The translations under genes were made by a program, and so were the position numbers. From contig JAFAKN010000006.1 in NCBI GenBank assembly GCA_019235415.1, positions 62,001-126,000 of the forward strand: 64,000 nt of DNA, in the 5' to 3' direction. This DNA is from Alphaproteobacteria bacterium. Lineage in GTDB: Bacteria > Pseudomonadota > Alphaproteobacteria > Reyranellales > Reyranellaceae. Shown in pieces: positions 31,386-41,860 of the stretch (position 1 is its first letter; every line of letters begins with the position of its first letter). A model generated the notes under the pieces. It searched no databases. It was not told where the DNA came from and was given only the letters and a program-made list of their open reading frames with translations.

Positions 31386-32177
31386 ATGAATGCGCCTAGG
31401 CTCGACTATGACCGCACGACCTACGAAGATCCCGGCATCGTGGCGCTGTACAGCGAGACGCCCGCGCTGCAGCCTCCGGAGCAGACTTTCCTCGACGCGC
31501 TAAGACCGGCAATTGGTGACATGGACGTGCTCGATCTCGGCGTCGGGACAGGCCGGTCGGCACGGTTTTTTGCGCCACCGGCGAAATCCTATCTCGGGCT
31601 CGACTACTCGAGCACGATGATCGAACGCTGCCGCCAGCAACTGCCCCACTTCGACTTCGTCCTCGGCGATGCCAGCCGGCTCGATTTCGTGGCCGATGCC
31701 TCCTATGACGTGGTCCTCTTCACTTACAACGGCATAGATCATCTCGGTCTTGCTGGCCGCCAGCGCGCACTGTCGGAAATGAGGCGAGTGCTCCGCCCGC
31801 GCGGCAAAATGCTCTTCTCGAGCCACAACACGAACTTCCTGCCCGAAATCGTCGAGCGCTATCGCTTCAGGATCGGCGGCGGCGTACGCGAGACCCTGCG
31901 CTCCATGAAATGGTCCCTCGTCTTCAACCTCCATAATCCAACGCTGCGGTTTAGATTGCCGCTCCGGGTCGATATCGTAAACGACGGGCTGCACGATTTT
32001 CGAACGGCTGGCGTCTGTTACATCAGGCCTGATGTGCAGATCACGGCACTCCGAGAACTCGGAATGGACGACATCCAGTGCGCCGAGAATTACAGCACGG
32101 CATTCATAGACGGCGGCGATGCGAGCGTCGCTATGCTTCCCAGCCCCTGGGTCTACTACATCTGCCGAAAACCGTAG
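31386..32177 (+). CDS. class I SAM-dependent methyltransferase
   Basis: DMDVLDLGVGTGRSARFFAPPAKSYLGLDYSSTMIERCRQQLPHFDFVLGDASRL. Confidence 0.9.
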   Translation: MNAPRLDYDRTTYEDPGIVALYSETPALQPPEQTFLDALRPAIGDMDVLDLGVGTGRSARFFAPPAKSYLGLDYSSTMIERCRQQLPHFDFVLGDASRLDFVADASYDVVLFTYNGIDHLGLAGRQRALSEMRRVLRPRGKMLFSSHNTNFLPEIVERYRFRIGGGVRETLRSMKWSLVFNLHNPTLRFRLPLRVDIVNDGLHDFRTAGVCYIRPDVQITALRELGMDDIQCAENYSTAFIDGGDASVAMLPSPWVYYICRKP

Positions 32178-32193
32178 TCGGGGACCGCGAACC

Positions 32194-33387
32194 GTGTCCT
32201 CATTCAGAACGGAACTCGTGACGACTTCCGAGGCGTTCGCCGGGCTCAAGGAGCCCTGGAACGCGCTGGTGGACAAGATGGAGTGCCCAGAGATTTTCTA
32301 CCGTTGGGAATGGAATTTCCACTACTTCCAGAACTATCGGACTCACGATCGACTGTTCATTCTCGTCGTCTGGCATTCGTCGGGCACCATCGCGGCTATC
32401 GCTCCCTTTTGCGTACGCAATGTGCGGCGCCTCGGGTGCTTGGCTCGCGTCGTCGACACGATCGTCGCCGACATGGCCGACTACCGAAACATCCTGGTGC
32501 ATTCGGACTACCATCGCGGACACGTCGTAACCGCAGTGCTGAAGTGCCTGCGCGAGCAGACCCACCGATGGGATGTCATCGACATTTCGCAGCTCTGCTC
32601 GCGCGATCCGACGACTTTCCAGATCGCGACTGCCGCCCACGCCTACACCGACTGGACGGTGCGTGTTCAAATGAGCGCCCCGCTTGTCGTACGTAACTTG
32701 AAACATGGGCGCGTGGTCGAGGACGGAGGCCGACTTAGGCGGGTTCGCCGCCAACTCCAAATCCTGACGAAGCAGGGCTTCCACGTGCGCATTGGCTGCG
32801 CTGACATCGCCGAGTTGTGGCCGGCGTTCTCCCTATTGCATCGCTCCGCCTGGCCGAGCAGCCCGTTCCACAGCGCACAGGGCCGGGCATTCTTCGACGA
32901 CCTGATCCGAAGCGACGGCATGCGCGGCAAGATCGAATTCTCCTCACTGGAATTCCACGGTAAGCCTGTGGCGATGCATTTCGGCTTCGTCGACAGTCGA
33001 AAGGTGTACTTCTACATGCCCACCATGGATCGCGCTTTCCGACAGGAACGCGTCGGCGCCGTGCTGCTGAGCGCCATGGTCGACCATTACGCCAAGACCC
33101 ACGAGGTCTTCGATTTCCTGCGCGGGGCGGAGGACTACAAGGCTTGGTACACCGACGGCCTCGACATGAACATGCGCATCGTCGCCCACCGCGCCGCGAG
33201 CTTCGCTGCCTTCGCGTACAACCTGCCGGAGTTGCTTCGCCGCTTTGCCGTCGAGCTCGGCTTGCCGAAGGCGACCGTCCAGGCGGCCGGACGCGTCGGT
33301 CACGATTTTTGGGCGAGTGCACGAAGCGCCCTGGTGACGCTAGGCAAGCTCGGGAGGCGCGCCGGCCGCAGACGTCCCACCGCTTGA
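32194..33387 (+). CDS. FemAB/BioF2-like GNAT-fold acyltransferase
   Basis: C-term KVYFYMPTMDRAFRQERVGAVLLSAMVDHYAKTHEVFDFLRGAEDYKAWYTD; likely GTG start at 32194. Confidence 0.8.
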   Translation: MSSFRTELVTTSEAFAGLKEPWNALVDKMECPEIFYRWEWNFHYFQNYRTHDRLFILVVWHSSGTIAAIAPFCVRNVRRLGCLARVVDTIVADMADYRNILVHSDYHRGHVVTAVLKCLREQTHRWDVIDISQLCSRDPTTFQIATAAHAYTDWTVRVQMSAPLVVRNLKHGRVVEDGGRLRRVRRQLQILTKQGFHVRIGCADIAELWPAFSLLHRSAWPSSPFHSAQGRAFFDDLIRSDGMRGKIEFSSLEFHGKPVAMHFGFVDSRKVYFYMPTMDRAFRQERVGAVLLSAMVDHYAKTHEVFDFLRGAEDYKAWYTDGLDMNMRIVAHRAASFAAFAYNLPELLRRFAVELGLPKATVQAAGRVGHDFWASARSALVTLGKLGRRAGRRRPTA

Positions 33388-33694
33388 AAGGCGTTCGGCG
33401 ACTCTCCGGCACTGGCAGGGCGGGGGCACCGCCAGGGACTTTGGCCTGCACAGAGCCGCAACGACCGGCGCACAAACTTATTTCTCGACACCGCGCCGCT
33501 CGCGTTGCAAAACCTGCGGTGTCTTCGTCCCAACGACCGTCACTAATGGCCGACGCTGGAGACAGTGGTGTGCTCAACCAAAAGACGCATCGTGGTCGTG
33601 GCGTTCGGAGTCGAACCGGCGCATTTGGAGGAACCGCAAGCCGTTTTCTTGAGTTCGAGATATTTGAACGTAGAGTCGCCGCGCGGGTAGGATT

Positions 33695-34714
33695 GTGATG
33701 GATCGTATTTCGGCGACATTGCACCAACTCATCGAAGTTCTCGGGCATAAACTTGGCGGCGAAAACGGCATCGCAATGCTGTTGCTCTGGGCGACAGTGA
33801 TCCTTGCCGGGTTGATCACCTACGCCCACGCCAGCCGCGGCGCGTGGTCATTGCGCGGTTTCGCCGGGCATCTCCTGCCTCCGACGATTTTCCGGCACGC
33901 CTCCGCACGCGCCGATTTTCTGTTCTGGTTGTCGCGCCGGCTCTTCATGCCATTCTTTGTGCTGCCGCTGACCATTTCGACGGTGGCGGCCGGGCATTTC
34001 GCGCACTGGGCTCTGCTCAGCGTCCTGGGCCCGCCGGCAAATCCGCCGGGGCCGGCCGGGCCTCTGCTTCTCGTGCTGTTCACGGCGACCATGCTGCTCG
34101 CTTACGACTTGTCGTATTACACTTATCACCGACTGCAGCACCAGGTTCCGCTCCTGTGGGAGCTGCACAAGGTCCATCACTCCGCGCAAGTCCTGATAGG
34201 CGTGACGAAGGACCGCGTGCATCCGGTGGACGAGCTCATGAACCACTGGTGGGATGGACTAATTCCCGGACTGTGCTACGGCATCTGGTTGTTCTTTGCC
34301 CTCGACCCGGTCGAGGTGACGCTTTTCGGGCTGAACGTCTATATGCTCCGCAATACAGTGCTGATGATGGACTTCGTGCGCCACACGCATTTGAAGTTGA
34401 GCTACGGGCAATTGCTGAGCGCCGTGCTGATCAGCCCCCACTACCACCAGCTGCACCACAGCATTGCGCCGAAGCATTTGGACAGGAATTTCGGCCTGAC
34501 CTTCACGGTTTGGGACTGGATGTTCGGAACCTTGGTCGTTCCCGAGCCGAATGAGGATTTCGAGTTCGGACTCACCAGCAACGAGCATGACGAGTACCAG
34601 TCGCTCTTCCGACTTCACATTCTGCCCATCCAAAAGATCGGTCGACGCCTGTATCAGGCGTTCGTTCGTCGGCCAGAGCTGCAAGCCGATCGCCACGCCG
34701 GAGAAACCAGTTGA
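33695..34714 (+). CDS. sterol desaturase/fatty acid hydroxylase family membrane protein
   Basis: Histidine boxes YHRLQH, HKVHH, HYHQLHH plus TM segments. Confidence 0.9.
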   Translation: MMDRISATLHQLIEVLGHKLGGENGIAMLLLWATVILAGLITYAHASRGAWSLRGFAGHLLPPTIFRHASARADFLFWLSRRLFMPFFVLPLTISTVAAGHFAHWALLSVLGPPANPPGPAGPLLLVLFTATMLLAYDLSYYTYHRLQHQVPLLWELHKVHHSAQVLIGVTKDRVHPVDELMNHWWDGLIPGLCYGIWLFFALDPVEVTLFGLNVYMLRNTVLMMDFVRHTHLKLSYGQLLSAVLISPHYHQLHHSIAPKHLDRNFGLTFTVWDWMFGTLVVPEPNEDFEFGLTSNEHDEYQSLFRLHILPIQKIGRRLYQAFVRRPELQADRHAGETS

Positions 34715-35853
34715 AGCTAAGGATCCAGGTCGTTACCGACCTGAAGCAGTTCGTCGCTTTGCGCGATGCCTGGCGGCGTCTCTGGATCGACTCTGGTGGG
34801 TACATATTTCAAAGCCACGATTGGATTACCGGCTGGCTTGTCGGTCTGCAGGGGCGCAGGGATGCCAGGCTGCTGACCGTCCTGGCTTGGGATGGAGACC
34901 GGCTCGCCGGCGTCATTCCCGGCGCGGTGCACAGACGACGGGGTTACCGGGTCGTGCATTTTGCCGCGCAGATCTTCAGCGACTATTGCGACTGCCTGAT
35001 CGGTCCCGATTATGATCCCGACGTCGTCCTGCCTCTGCTGTGGGACGGATTGGATCGCGCCGGCGGCTTCGACGTGATTCGACTGCGGCAGATCCCAGCG
35101 GACGCGCGTTGCCTCCGTTTCTTCAGTTCTCTGGCTCGTGCCGGAAATGCCTGTATGATCGAACCGCAGGAACGCTGCCTTCGGATAGATAACCAATGGG
35201 CCAATGGCGCCCTGTTCTTCAGGTCGCTCAGCAAGAAGGGGCGCAACAATCACACTCGGGGCAAACGTATCCTCACCGAGCTTGGCGGAGACGTGAGTTT
35301 CCGTGTCATCGAGCCGGACGAGCCGGCCGATGCGATCATCTATGAGATCCTGCGCCTTAAGGAGGCATGGTTGCGGGTGAACGACCCGCGATCACTGCTG
35401 TTTGGCCACGACCGCGTTGTCTTTCGGACGATTCTCGACTCGGCGTGGCGCTCAGGGCTTGCAAAGGTTTTCATCCTGCAGTGCAACGGCCGGATCGCGG
35501 CCGCCTCGATCAATTTCGTCTACGGCAACCGCATGGAGGCCTATTTCACCAGCTACGACGAAGCATTCGAGCGCGCGTCACCAGGGACCATTCTGATAGT
35601 GGAATATTCCAAATGGGCCTTCGACCATGGATTGAAGCTGGTCGATTTCCTGCGGGGAGAGGAAGCCTTCAAGCTCAGGCTGGTGAACGCTGAGACGCCT
35701 TTGAGTTCGGTAACCGTTCCGCGAACGTTGGTCGGCCATCTCGCGATACTCGGCTATCGGCATCTGCCATGGCGCCAGCGGCGCCGCCAGGTTGCCGACG
35801 AGCCAAGGGCACCGGCGATCGTGGGCAACCCCGTGACTGGGCGCGCCTCCTGA
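34711..35853 (+). CDS. FemAB/BioF2-like GNAT-fold acyltransferase
   Basis: EAYFTSYDEAFERASPGTILIVEYSKWAFDHGLKLVDFLRGEEAFKLRLVN; overlaps the desaturase stop codon. Confidence 0.8.
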   Translation: MKLRIQVVTDLKQFVALRDAWRRLWIDSGGYIFQSHDWITGWLVGLQGRRDARLLTVLAWDGDRLAGVIPGAVHRRRGYRVVHFAAQIFSDYCDCLIGPDYDPDVVLPLLWDGLDRAGGFDVIRLRQIPADARCLRFFSSLARAGNACMIEPQERCLRIDNQWANGALFFRSLSKKGRNNHTRGKRILTELGGDVSFRVIEPDEPADAIIYEILRLKEAWLRVNDPRSLLFGHDRVVFRTILDSAWRSGLAKVFILQCNGRIAAASINFVYGNRMEAYFTSYDEAFERASPGTILIVEYSKWAFDHGLKLVDFLRGEEAFKLRLVNAETPLSSVTVPRTLVGHLAILGYRHLPWRQRRRQVADEPRAPAIVGNPVTGRAS

Positions 35854-36537
35854 CCGGGTCCGCTGGTCTCCTTTCCCACGGCGACCTGGCGTCACCTTCC
35901 GTTGCGGCAGCGTCCAAAGTGATCACAGACAAGATGGTTTGCGGACGCGGTGGCGTCGCGCATCATTTTGTGCGTGGGAAGGGCGTCGCTGCGGCCAGTC
36001 GTCGAGCGATGGCGCCTCAGGGATGCGGGCGTGCAGTCAGGGGTGACCGCCGCCTCCGTCCGATCAAGACCCGCAGACGATGGAGGTGGGCATGCCGGAG
36101 ACTCGCCGCTATTCGATTGAGGTCAAGGATGCCAAGGCAAACACGCTCGTGGTGTCTGCCGCAGTCGACTGGACGAGCGACGAGAAGCAAATAGCGTTGA
36201 CACAAATATTCCGGTTGCCAGGCCTCGGAGACAATGCCTCGCGCGAACCAAGCCGGCAACGCCGCCCAAGAGGCCGCGGCGCCAGGAAACTGTCCGACAA
36301 CAGGCCGCTCTAGCCCGACTGCGACCGTCGCGTCCTGAAAGCCGGCACTGGCTTGCGGCGGGCCTGCCAGTGGCAATGCTTGTCGACCGACATTGCAAGT
36401 CGATTTCGCCCGGCATCTGGTTTCTCGGGTCGCTGCAGGAATTCGAGGCGCACAGGCCGATCACATCCTGCACAAACTTGCCGCTCGACATCTGCGCTGC
36501 CGTACCAGCGAATAGCGACGAGAGAAACGGGCAAAAA

Positions 36538-36834
36538 ATGATCGTCACCTCCACGCTTACCATCGATATAATCCGATATCTCCGTCGGCGGAGTGCCAAA
36601 AACCCGGTTCAGTGGGTTTGCATCGGCGAAGTCGCGGACAATGTCTGCGCCGCCGGCGACATCGTCTTTGCCCAAGCAATCGACCTTGCGCGGTCCAGAG
36701 GCTGGATCGTGGCGGAGGGAAAGGCGTCGACCCGAAGAGTGCGCCTAACTAAGGCCGGCTACGGTCTGATTGGCACGGCGCAGTGCGCGGCGCCTCCGCG
36801 TTCGTCCTACGGCTCCGTTCGTCACCAAGGGTGA
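36538..36834 (+). CDS. hypothetical protein, possible winged-helix
   Basis: MIVTSTLTIDIIRYLRRRSAKNPVQWVCIGEVADNV...SRGWIVAEGKASTRRVRLTKAGYGLI resembles a winged-helix/wing arrangement. Confidence 0.4.
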   Translation: MIVTSTLTIDIIRYLRRRSAKNPVQWVCIGEVADNVCAAGDIVFAQAIDLARSRGWIVAEGKASTRRVRLTKAGYGLIGTAQCAAPPRSSYGSVRHQG

Positions 36835-36838
36835 TACC

Positions 36839-37474
36839 ATGCTCGATCGAGACACATTCCTTTTCCCGCGGCATTTCGGCGTTCTGCTGGCTTTACTGGC
36901 AATGGCTGCGTGCGACAGCGACCCGACGCCGGTCGTGAGCGACACCGCGGCAACCGGCGGAAGCTTGAACTTGACGACCGGCATCGGCCCTGCAGGCATG
37001 TCGGGGCGCGGACTGGATTACAAGCTCGGGCCCAACGATCGCGTGCGCATCATCGTCTTCGGCCAGCCGACCCTCACCGGCGAGTTCACGGTCGATGGCA
37101 ACGGCATGATGTCGTATCCCCTGATCGGCAACGTTGCGGTTGAAGGCATGACCATGGCGGAGCTCCAGCAAACCATAAAGCGCAAGCTGGAGCCGGACTA
37201 CCTGGTCAATCCCAGCGTCAGTGCCGAGGTCGTCACGCGCCGTCCGTTCTACGTGATCGGCGAGGTTCAGAATCCAGGGAACTATGCTTACGTCACCGAC
37301 ATGACCGTCCTCAATGCCGTGGCAATGGCAGGCGGCTTCACCTACCGGGCGCGCAAGGGCGACTTCTACGTCAAGCGACTCGACAAGGACGGCAAGATGG
37401 TCCGGATCGTCGCCAGCGCCGGCACCGTCCTTCGGCCCGGAGACACTCTCGAGGTGCGCGAGCGCTATTTCTAA
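36839..37474 (+). CDS. polysaccharide export outer membrane protein (Wza/GumB family lipoprotein)
   Basis: Lipobox-like LLALLAMAACDS; YKLGPNDRVRIIVFGQPTLTGEFTVDGNGMMSYPLIGNVAVEGMTMAELQQTIKRKL; SLBB VYVIGEVQNPGNYAY-like. Confidence 0.93.
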   Translation: MLDRDTFLFPRHFGVLLALLAMAACDSDPTPVVSDTAATGGSLNLTTGIGPAGMSGRGLDYKLGPNDRVRIIVFGQPTLTGEFTVDGNGMMSYPLIGNVAVEGMTMAELQQTIKRKLEPDYLVNPSVSAEVVTRRPFYVIGEVQNPGNYAYVTDMTVLNAVAMAGGFTYRARKGDFYVKRLDKDGKMVRIVASAGTVLRPGDTLEVRERYF

Positions 37475-37690
37475 TTGTTGGCAGTCCCGTCTTAGTGTTG
37501 AATCGCGGCTGGACCTGGCCGGTGGCGGCACCATCCAGGCCTCCACTTGAAGGCCCTGCCATGTTGACGACGTTCGCGCAGGGTTGCCAAAGTTCGAATT
37601 GCGGCTTGGGGTGGGTTACGTAACGCTAATTGCGGACAGGCGACGACAAAGATCACAATACGGGGATTCCAAGGCACGAGGTGTGGGACC

Positions 37691-37954
37691 GTGGCCGGAG
37701 ATCTAATTCGCCTCGCAGCGGCCAAGCGCAAGCGGGGACCGCGCGAGCGGACCACGCGGGTCAGGCGCTTGGTGGACAACGCCGATGCCGTGGCGCGCCT
37801 CGATGAGTACGCGTCCAAACTTCAGCAGGTCGAGGCGGACGCCCAGTCGCTTCTCCAAGACATCGAGGCTGTGTTGGCTTTGACGTCCGAAATGAAGTTG
37901 CTCTGCAAGAGAATTGCGCACCGCATCCAACGCCCAGCCAAGCCGAGTTGGTAG
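37691..37954 (+). CDS. small hypothetical helical protein
   Basis: 87-aa ORF with coiled-coil character. Confidence 0.4.
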   Translation: MAGDLIRLAAAKRKRGPRERTTRVRRLVDNADAVARLDEYASKLQQVEADAQSLLQDIEAVLALTSEMKLLCKRIAHRIQRPAKPSW

Positions 37955-38115
37955 TCCGGACGGGGCGCCTGGACCGCCGGTCGAGGCGAGAGTTGATGGG
38001 GCGCCGGTTGGAGCCATTCTGGTCCGCCGGCTTACACGATGACCGTACCGAGACCATTCTATCGAGCGGTGGCACAGGATAGAGTCGGGTGTGGGGGTAG
38101 TGAGGGGAGTGGAGC

Positions 38116-38304
38116 TTGTGTGCCTTCGAGGACAATGCGGAACGCATTGCAGTTCTGCGTGAACTCGCGAAGCGCACCAGGGCGCTGGCGCTGCGCATGA
38201 CCGATAAATCGGAAAGCAAGCGCCTCAATCGAGCGGCTGAGGAGTTTGAAGAGGAAGCAAACGAACTGGAGCGCCAAGCCAGGAATGGCAACGACGCTTC
38301 GTGA
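38116..38304 (+). CDS. small helical protein, YR-type
   Basis: NAERIAVLRELAKRTRALALRMTDKSESKRLNRAAEEFEEEANELERQA. Confidence 0.5.
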   Translation: MCAFEDNAERIAVLRELAKRTRALALRMTDKSESKRLNRAAEEFEEEANELERQARNGNDAS

Positions 38305-38370
38305 TCCCTCGATCCTCACCAGGTTCGCTGTCTATGTGCCTTTGACCTCCGGCACGAAACTGCGATTGGC

Positions 38371-40074
38371 TCAACGAGGTGCTGCTGGTGGCGCAGCAAG
38401 TTCGGGCACGTGGACGACACTGCGGTCTACCGCGCCGTTGCCCTCGGTCAGCATTGCCGCCTCCAAGGGCGGCTTGCCGAGGATCATGTCGGCGCCCTTC
38501 TCGGCGATCATCAAGACGGAAGCGTTCAGGTTGGCGGAAGGCATGGTAGGCATGATCGAGGCGTCGACCACGCGCAAGCCCTCAAGCCCGTGTACCTGCA
38601 ACTGGTCGTCGACGACGGCGGTCGGATCGTCCTCGGGCGCCATGCGGCAGGTGCCCATGAGATGGAATGCCGACGTGCCGCGCTGTCTGGCGGCTGCTAT
38701 CAGCTCATCGTCGGTCTGCACCTGCGGCCCAGGAAACTCCTCTCCGTCGTAGTATCTGCTCAGCGGCTTGGACATCAGCAGGCGCCGGGCGATCCGCATG
38801 CCTGCCAGCAGCACCTGCCGATCGCTTTCGACCGCCAGGTAGTTGGGCTGGATGACAGGATAAGCGAAGGCATCGCTCGACTGGACGCGCACGTAGCCTG
38901 TGCTGTCGGGCCGCTGTTGCCACGCCGCGGCAGTTATGGCTGGAAAGTCGTCAAGGGTCGATTCGACGCCTTCCTTGTAGGAGCCGGGAGTGAAGCTCAG
39001 CTGCAGGTCGCAGTTATCGACGTCTAAGTCGGATTTCCAGAATACGTAGATCGGGGTTGGATTCAACGCCAGGATACCCCGGCGCGCGACGGCGTACTTC
39101 AGGACCTCGCCGGCCAGTCGCAGTCCCTTCGAGCGCTCGTTGATGGTCGTGGCATTCTTGACGCGAGCGACAAGACGGGCCGTATAGTGATCGCGAAGGT
39201 TCTCGCCGACACCCGGCAGCGCAAGTTTGACCTCGATACCGAGCGATTTAAGCAGCGGCACTGGGCCGATGCCCGAGACCTGCAGGAGCTGGGGCGAGTT
39301 CACGGCGCCGCAGCTCAGGATCACCTCGCGGCGCGCCCGCACCTCCAGGGGTGTGCCGTCGCGGCCGCCCCTTCGATAGCGCACCGCGACCGCGCGCTTG
39401 CCCTCCAGCACGATCTCGGTAGCATGCGCAAAGGTGCGGACCGTGAGGTTTTGACGGTTCATGGCGGGATGGAGGTAGCCCCGCGCAGCGCTCTTGCGGA
39501 GGCCGTGCTCGATCGTGCGCTGGACATAGCTGACGCCTGCCTGCTTGGCGCCGTTGTAGTCCTGGTTGCGCGGGATGCCCATCTGCACCGCGCCCTCGAT
39601 GAAGGCCTCGCACAGGGGATCGCGCCATTCGAAGTCGGTCACGGGCAACTGGCCATCGCGGCCGCGAAACAGCTCCTCGCCGCCCATGCGCCGCTCGGTG
39701 CGCCGGAAGTAGGGCAGCACGTCGGCGTAGCCCCAGCCACGGTTGCCGCGTTGCGCCCACCCGTCGAAGTCGAGCCGCTGGCCGCGGTTGTAGATGTGCC
39801 CATTGATCGAGCTCGAGCCGCCCAGCGTCTTGCCGCGCGGCGCGGCGATCGCGCGCCAGTCCGTCCATTCGCTGGGCTCGGACTTGTAGAGCCAGTTCAA
39901 CCGTGGATCGACCCGAGTATAAATAAACCCTGCCGGAATATGGATGAAGGGATGCCAGTCGCGCGGGCCCGCCTCCAGCACGCAGACGCTGACGGCGCGA
40001 TCCTCGCTCAGCCGGTTGGCCAAAACGCTTCCGGCCGAGCCGGCGCCGACGATGACATAGTCGAACGATTCCAT
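38371..40074 (-). CDS. GMC family oxidoreductase (choline dehydrogenase-like)
   Basis: MESFDYVIVGAGSAGSVLANRLSED; GGSSSINGHIYNRGQRLDFDGWA; GLRVVDASIMPTMPSANLNASVLMIAEKGADMI. Confidence 0.93.
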   Translation of the reverse strand: MESFDYVIVGAGSAGSVLANRLSEDRAVSVCVLEAGPRDWHPFIHIPAGFIYTRVDPRLNWLYKSEPSEWTDWRAIAAPRGKTLGGSSSINGHIYNRGQRLDFDGWAQRGNRGWGYADVLPYFRRTERRMGGEELFRGRDGQLPVTDFEWRDPLCEAFIEGAVQMGIPRNQDYNGAKQAGVSYVQRTIEHGLRKSAARGYLHPAMNRQNLTVRTFAHATEIVLEGKRAVAVRYRRGGRDGTPLEVRARREVILSCGAVNSPQLLQVSGIGPVPLLKSLGIEVKLALPGVGENLRDHYTARLVARVKNATTINERSKGLRLAGEVLKYAVARRGILALNPTPIYVFWKSDLDVDNCDLQLSFTPGSYKEGVESTLDDFPAITAAAWQQRPDSTGYVRVQSSDAFAYPVIQPNYLAVESDRQVLLAGMRIARRLLMSKPLSRYYDGEEFPGPQVQTDDELIAAARQRGTSAFHLMGTCRMAPEDDPTAVVDDQLQVHGLEGLRVVDASIMPTMPSANLNASVLMIAEKGADMILGKPPLEAAMLTEGNGAVDRSVVHVPELAAPPAAPR

Positions 40075-40601
40075 CTTAGTCCTTGTTTTCGCCGAAAATG
40101 TTCTTCGCCAAACATCATATGGCTTTGTCCGGTGCCATGCGGCTTATGCTGAGACAGCATAATCGGATGGACTTCGGTTGCGCTCGCAAACAGATCGCGA
40201 CTATCCTGTGTCGTAAAAAATGCACGTCGTTTGGCTTTTCGGCTAGAGAGACGGGCGCGGTCGGGCATCGATAAAAATTCCATGCGGGACGCGATGCGTG
40301 ACGCCTGCCGGTGGCGCGTCTGGGAAAGCCCCACCGCGCTGGTTAGCCCCCACCCGATGCACATGGGCTGCATCTGCGCGATTGCCTTCGAGGGCACATT
40401 GCTCTGTCACTTGGCCATCACACGTTGATTGCGCCCCGCGGGACGGCATCATGGTATCCATCTCTGGCCAACAAAAATGCTTGAAAAGCGAGCCGGTGTT
40501 TGTAGCCGCCATTCGTTTGGTTTTTCCGAGCGCCGATCGCCTATCGGAGATCGATCGAGGAATGGATGGCAACGCGCAAGCGCTTCGACAGGGAGAAGGC
40601 C

Positions 40602-40961
40602 ATGCGCTTCCCTATATTAATCGTCATCGCTCTGCTGCCGGCGAGCGCACTTGCGCAAATAAATGGCCCCGGAATCGGTCAGGGCGGCGCGGATGCGACC
40701 TATGGTGGTGGAACGGCATACAATGACGGCCACGCGCCCGTCCCCGCATATGGCGCTCCCCCCATCAACTACCAGACACCGTCGATGCCCGGCGTGATAC
40801 GGCAGGCTCCGCCGCCGGACCTCGGCGGCAACTACGGTTACAGCAGCAGAGCTACCCCGCCAGCGGCGCACGGATGCAGAAACTGCGACTCTCGAGCCGG
40901 CCGCCCTCATCCCGTCGCTCCCGAACCCAAGTCGCCGCTGGAAGCGCTAGGAACTCCGTGA
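40602..40961 (+). CDS. small secreted Gly/Pro-rich hypothetical protein
   Basis: Signal peptide MRFPILIVIALLPASALAQ; SD-like gggagaagg upstream. Confidence 0.55.
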   Translation: MRFPILIVIALLPASALAQINGPGIGQGGADATYGGGTAYNDGHAPVPAYGAPPINYQTPSMPGVIRQAPPPDLGGNYGYSSRATPPAAHGCRNCDSRAGRPHPVAPEPKSPLEALGTP

Positions 40962-41431
40962 CCTCTGATGACTCGCACGATACGACGCCCGCTGATCGAC
41001 GGCCTGCCCCGCTGCAGCATGCCGAAATATGCTCCATGGCCACAAAGTGATGTTGGGCGTGTGACCGTCTGGCGAAGCCTGCTCGATATCGCCAAGGCAT
41101 TGATTCCCCGGAAAGCTGCACGGAGCGACCTGACTGCCACCTGCTGCAGCGCCAATGACAACGACGAGGGCGACTACGATGCCTCTTATGGCCTCACCTC
41201 CAGTTGGAGTTGGCGGTACGAGGTAGACTACGAACTGCCCGCGCAGGATCGCTGACCGGCGGAAATTGGGATCACGGCCGCCCATTTCAGCAGCAGCAAT
41301 TTCACCATATGCGGACGTTCCTTTGCGCCAGCGGGGTTCGACCGTGACCCCAAGTGAGGTCCGGAAAGCGAGATCCAGGACCTCTACCAGCTGAGGCCGC
41401 GTGCCTCGTGCTGCCCCAAGGTTCAATCGAA

Positions 41432-41460
41432 AAGGCCCCGCGTCCTGGACGCGGGGCCTT
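41432..41460. terminator. 13-bp perfect hairpin AAGGCCCCGCGTC-CTG-GACGCGGGGCCTT
   Basis: Perfect inverted repeat; minus-strand reading is followed by TTTTC. Confidence 0.6.
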
Positions 41461-41860
41461 CGGGGGCGCTTGGGTACGGCGGTTGCGGTCCGTCCTTCGC
41501 GGGTGAGCCTTTGTATCAGGTTCGTGAGGATGCAGGGCGCAGTCATGTTGTGACAGGAGTCTAATAGAAGAGCGGTGGCGCGATCGCTTCTTGCCGCGGC
41601 CCGGCGAAAGCCAGGACCAGCTGCAATCGCCCCTCTCGAAATTGTCGTTGTCGCTGTCGCATCCCTTTCGATCACTGAATTGTCACAGCGCCATCGCCGT
41701 CGAAGGGTGAGCAGGATCAATGGAGCTTGCCCCGGCACAAGCTACGGTCGTGTTGCCTCAACGGCAGACGGATTGCGCATCAGGATTCCCCGCAGCCAGC
41801 GGCCATCCCGACAAGCGCAAGCCAATAGACCAACCTCGTTCTGCAACTCACGGTGAGAGA

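Noticed and set aside
31020-36520. Short similar stretches 'cacaaa(g/c)ttgccgctcgac' near 31047 and 36472
   Set aside because: Only about 20 nt of similarity by eye; could be a degenerate dispersed repeat but not supportable without alignment
39187-40152. 321-aa plus-strand ORF
   Set aside because: Antisense of the GMC oxidoreductase, which is clearly the real gene
40947-41738. 263-aa minus-strand ORF
   Set aside because: Contains a strong terminator-like hairpin, Arg-rich composition, no recognisable domain; not supported
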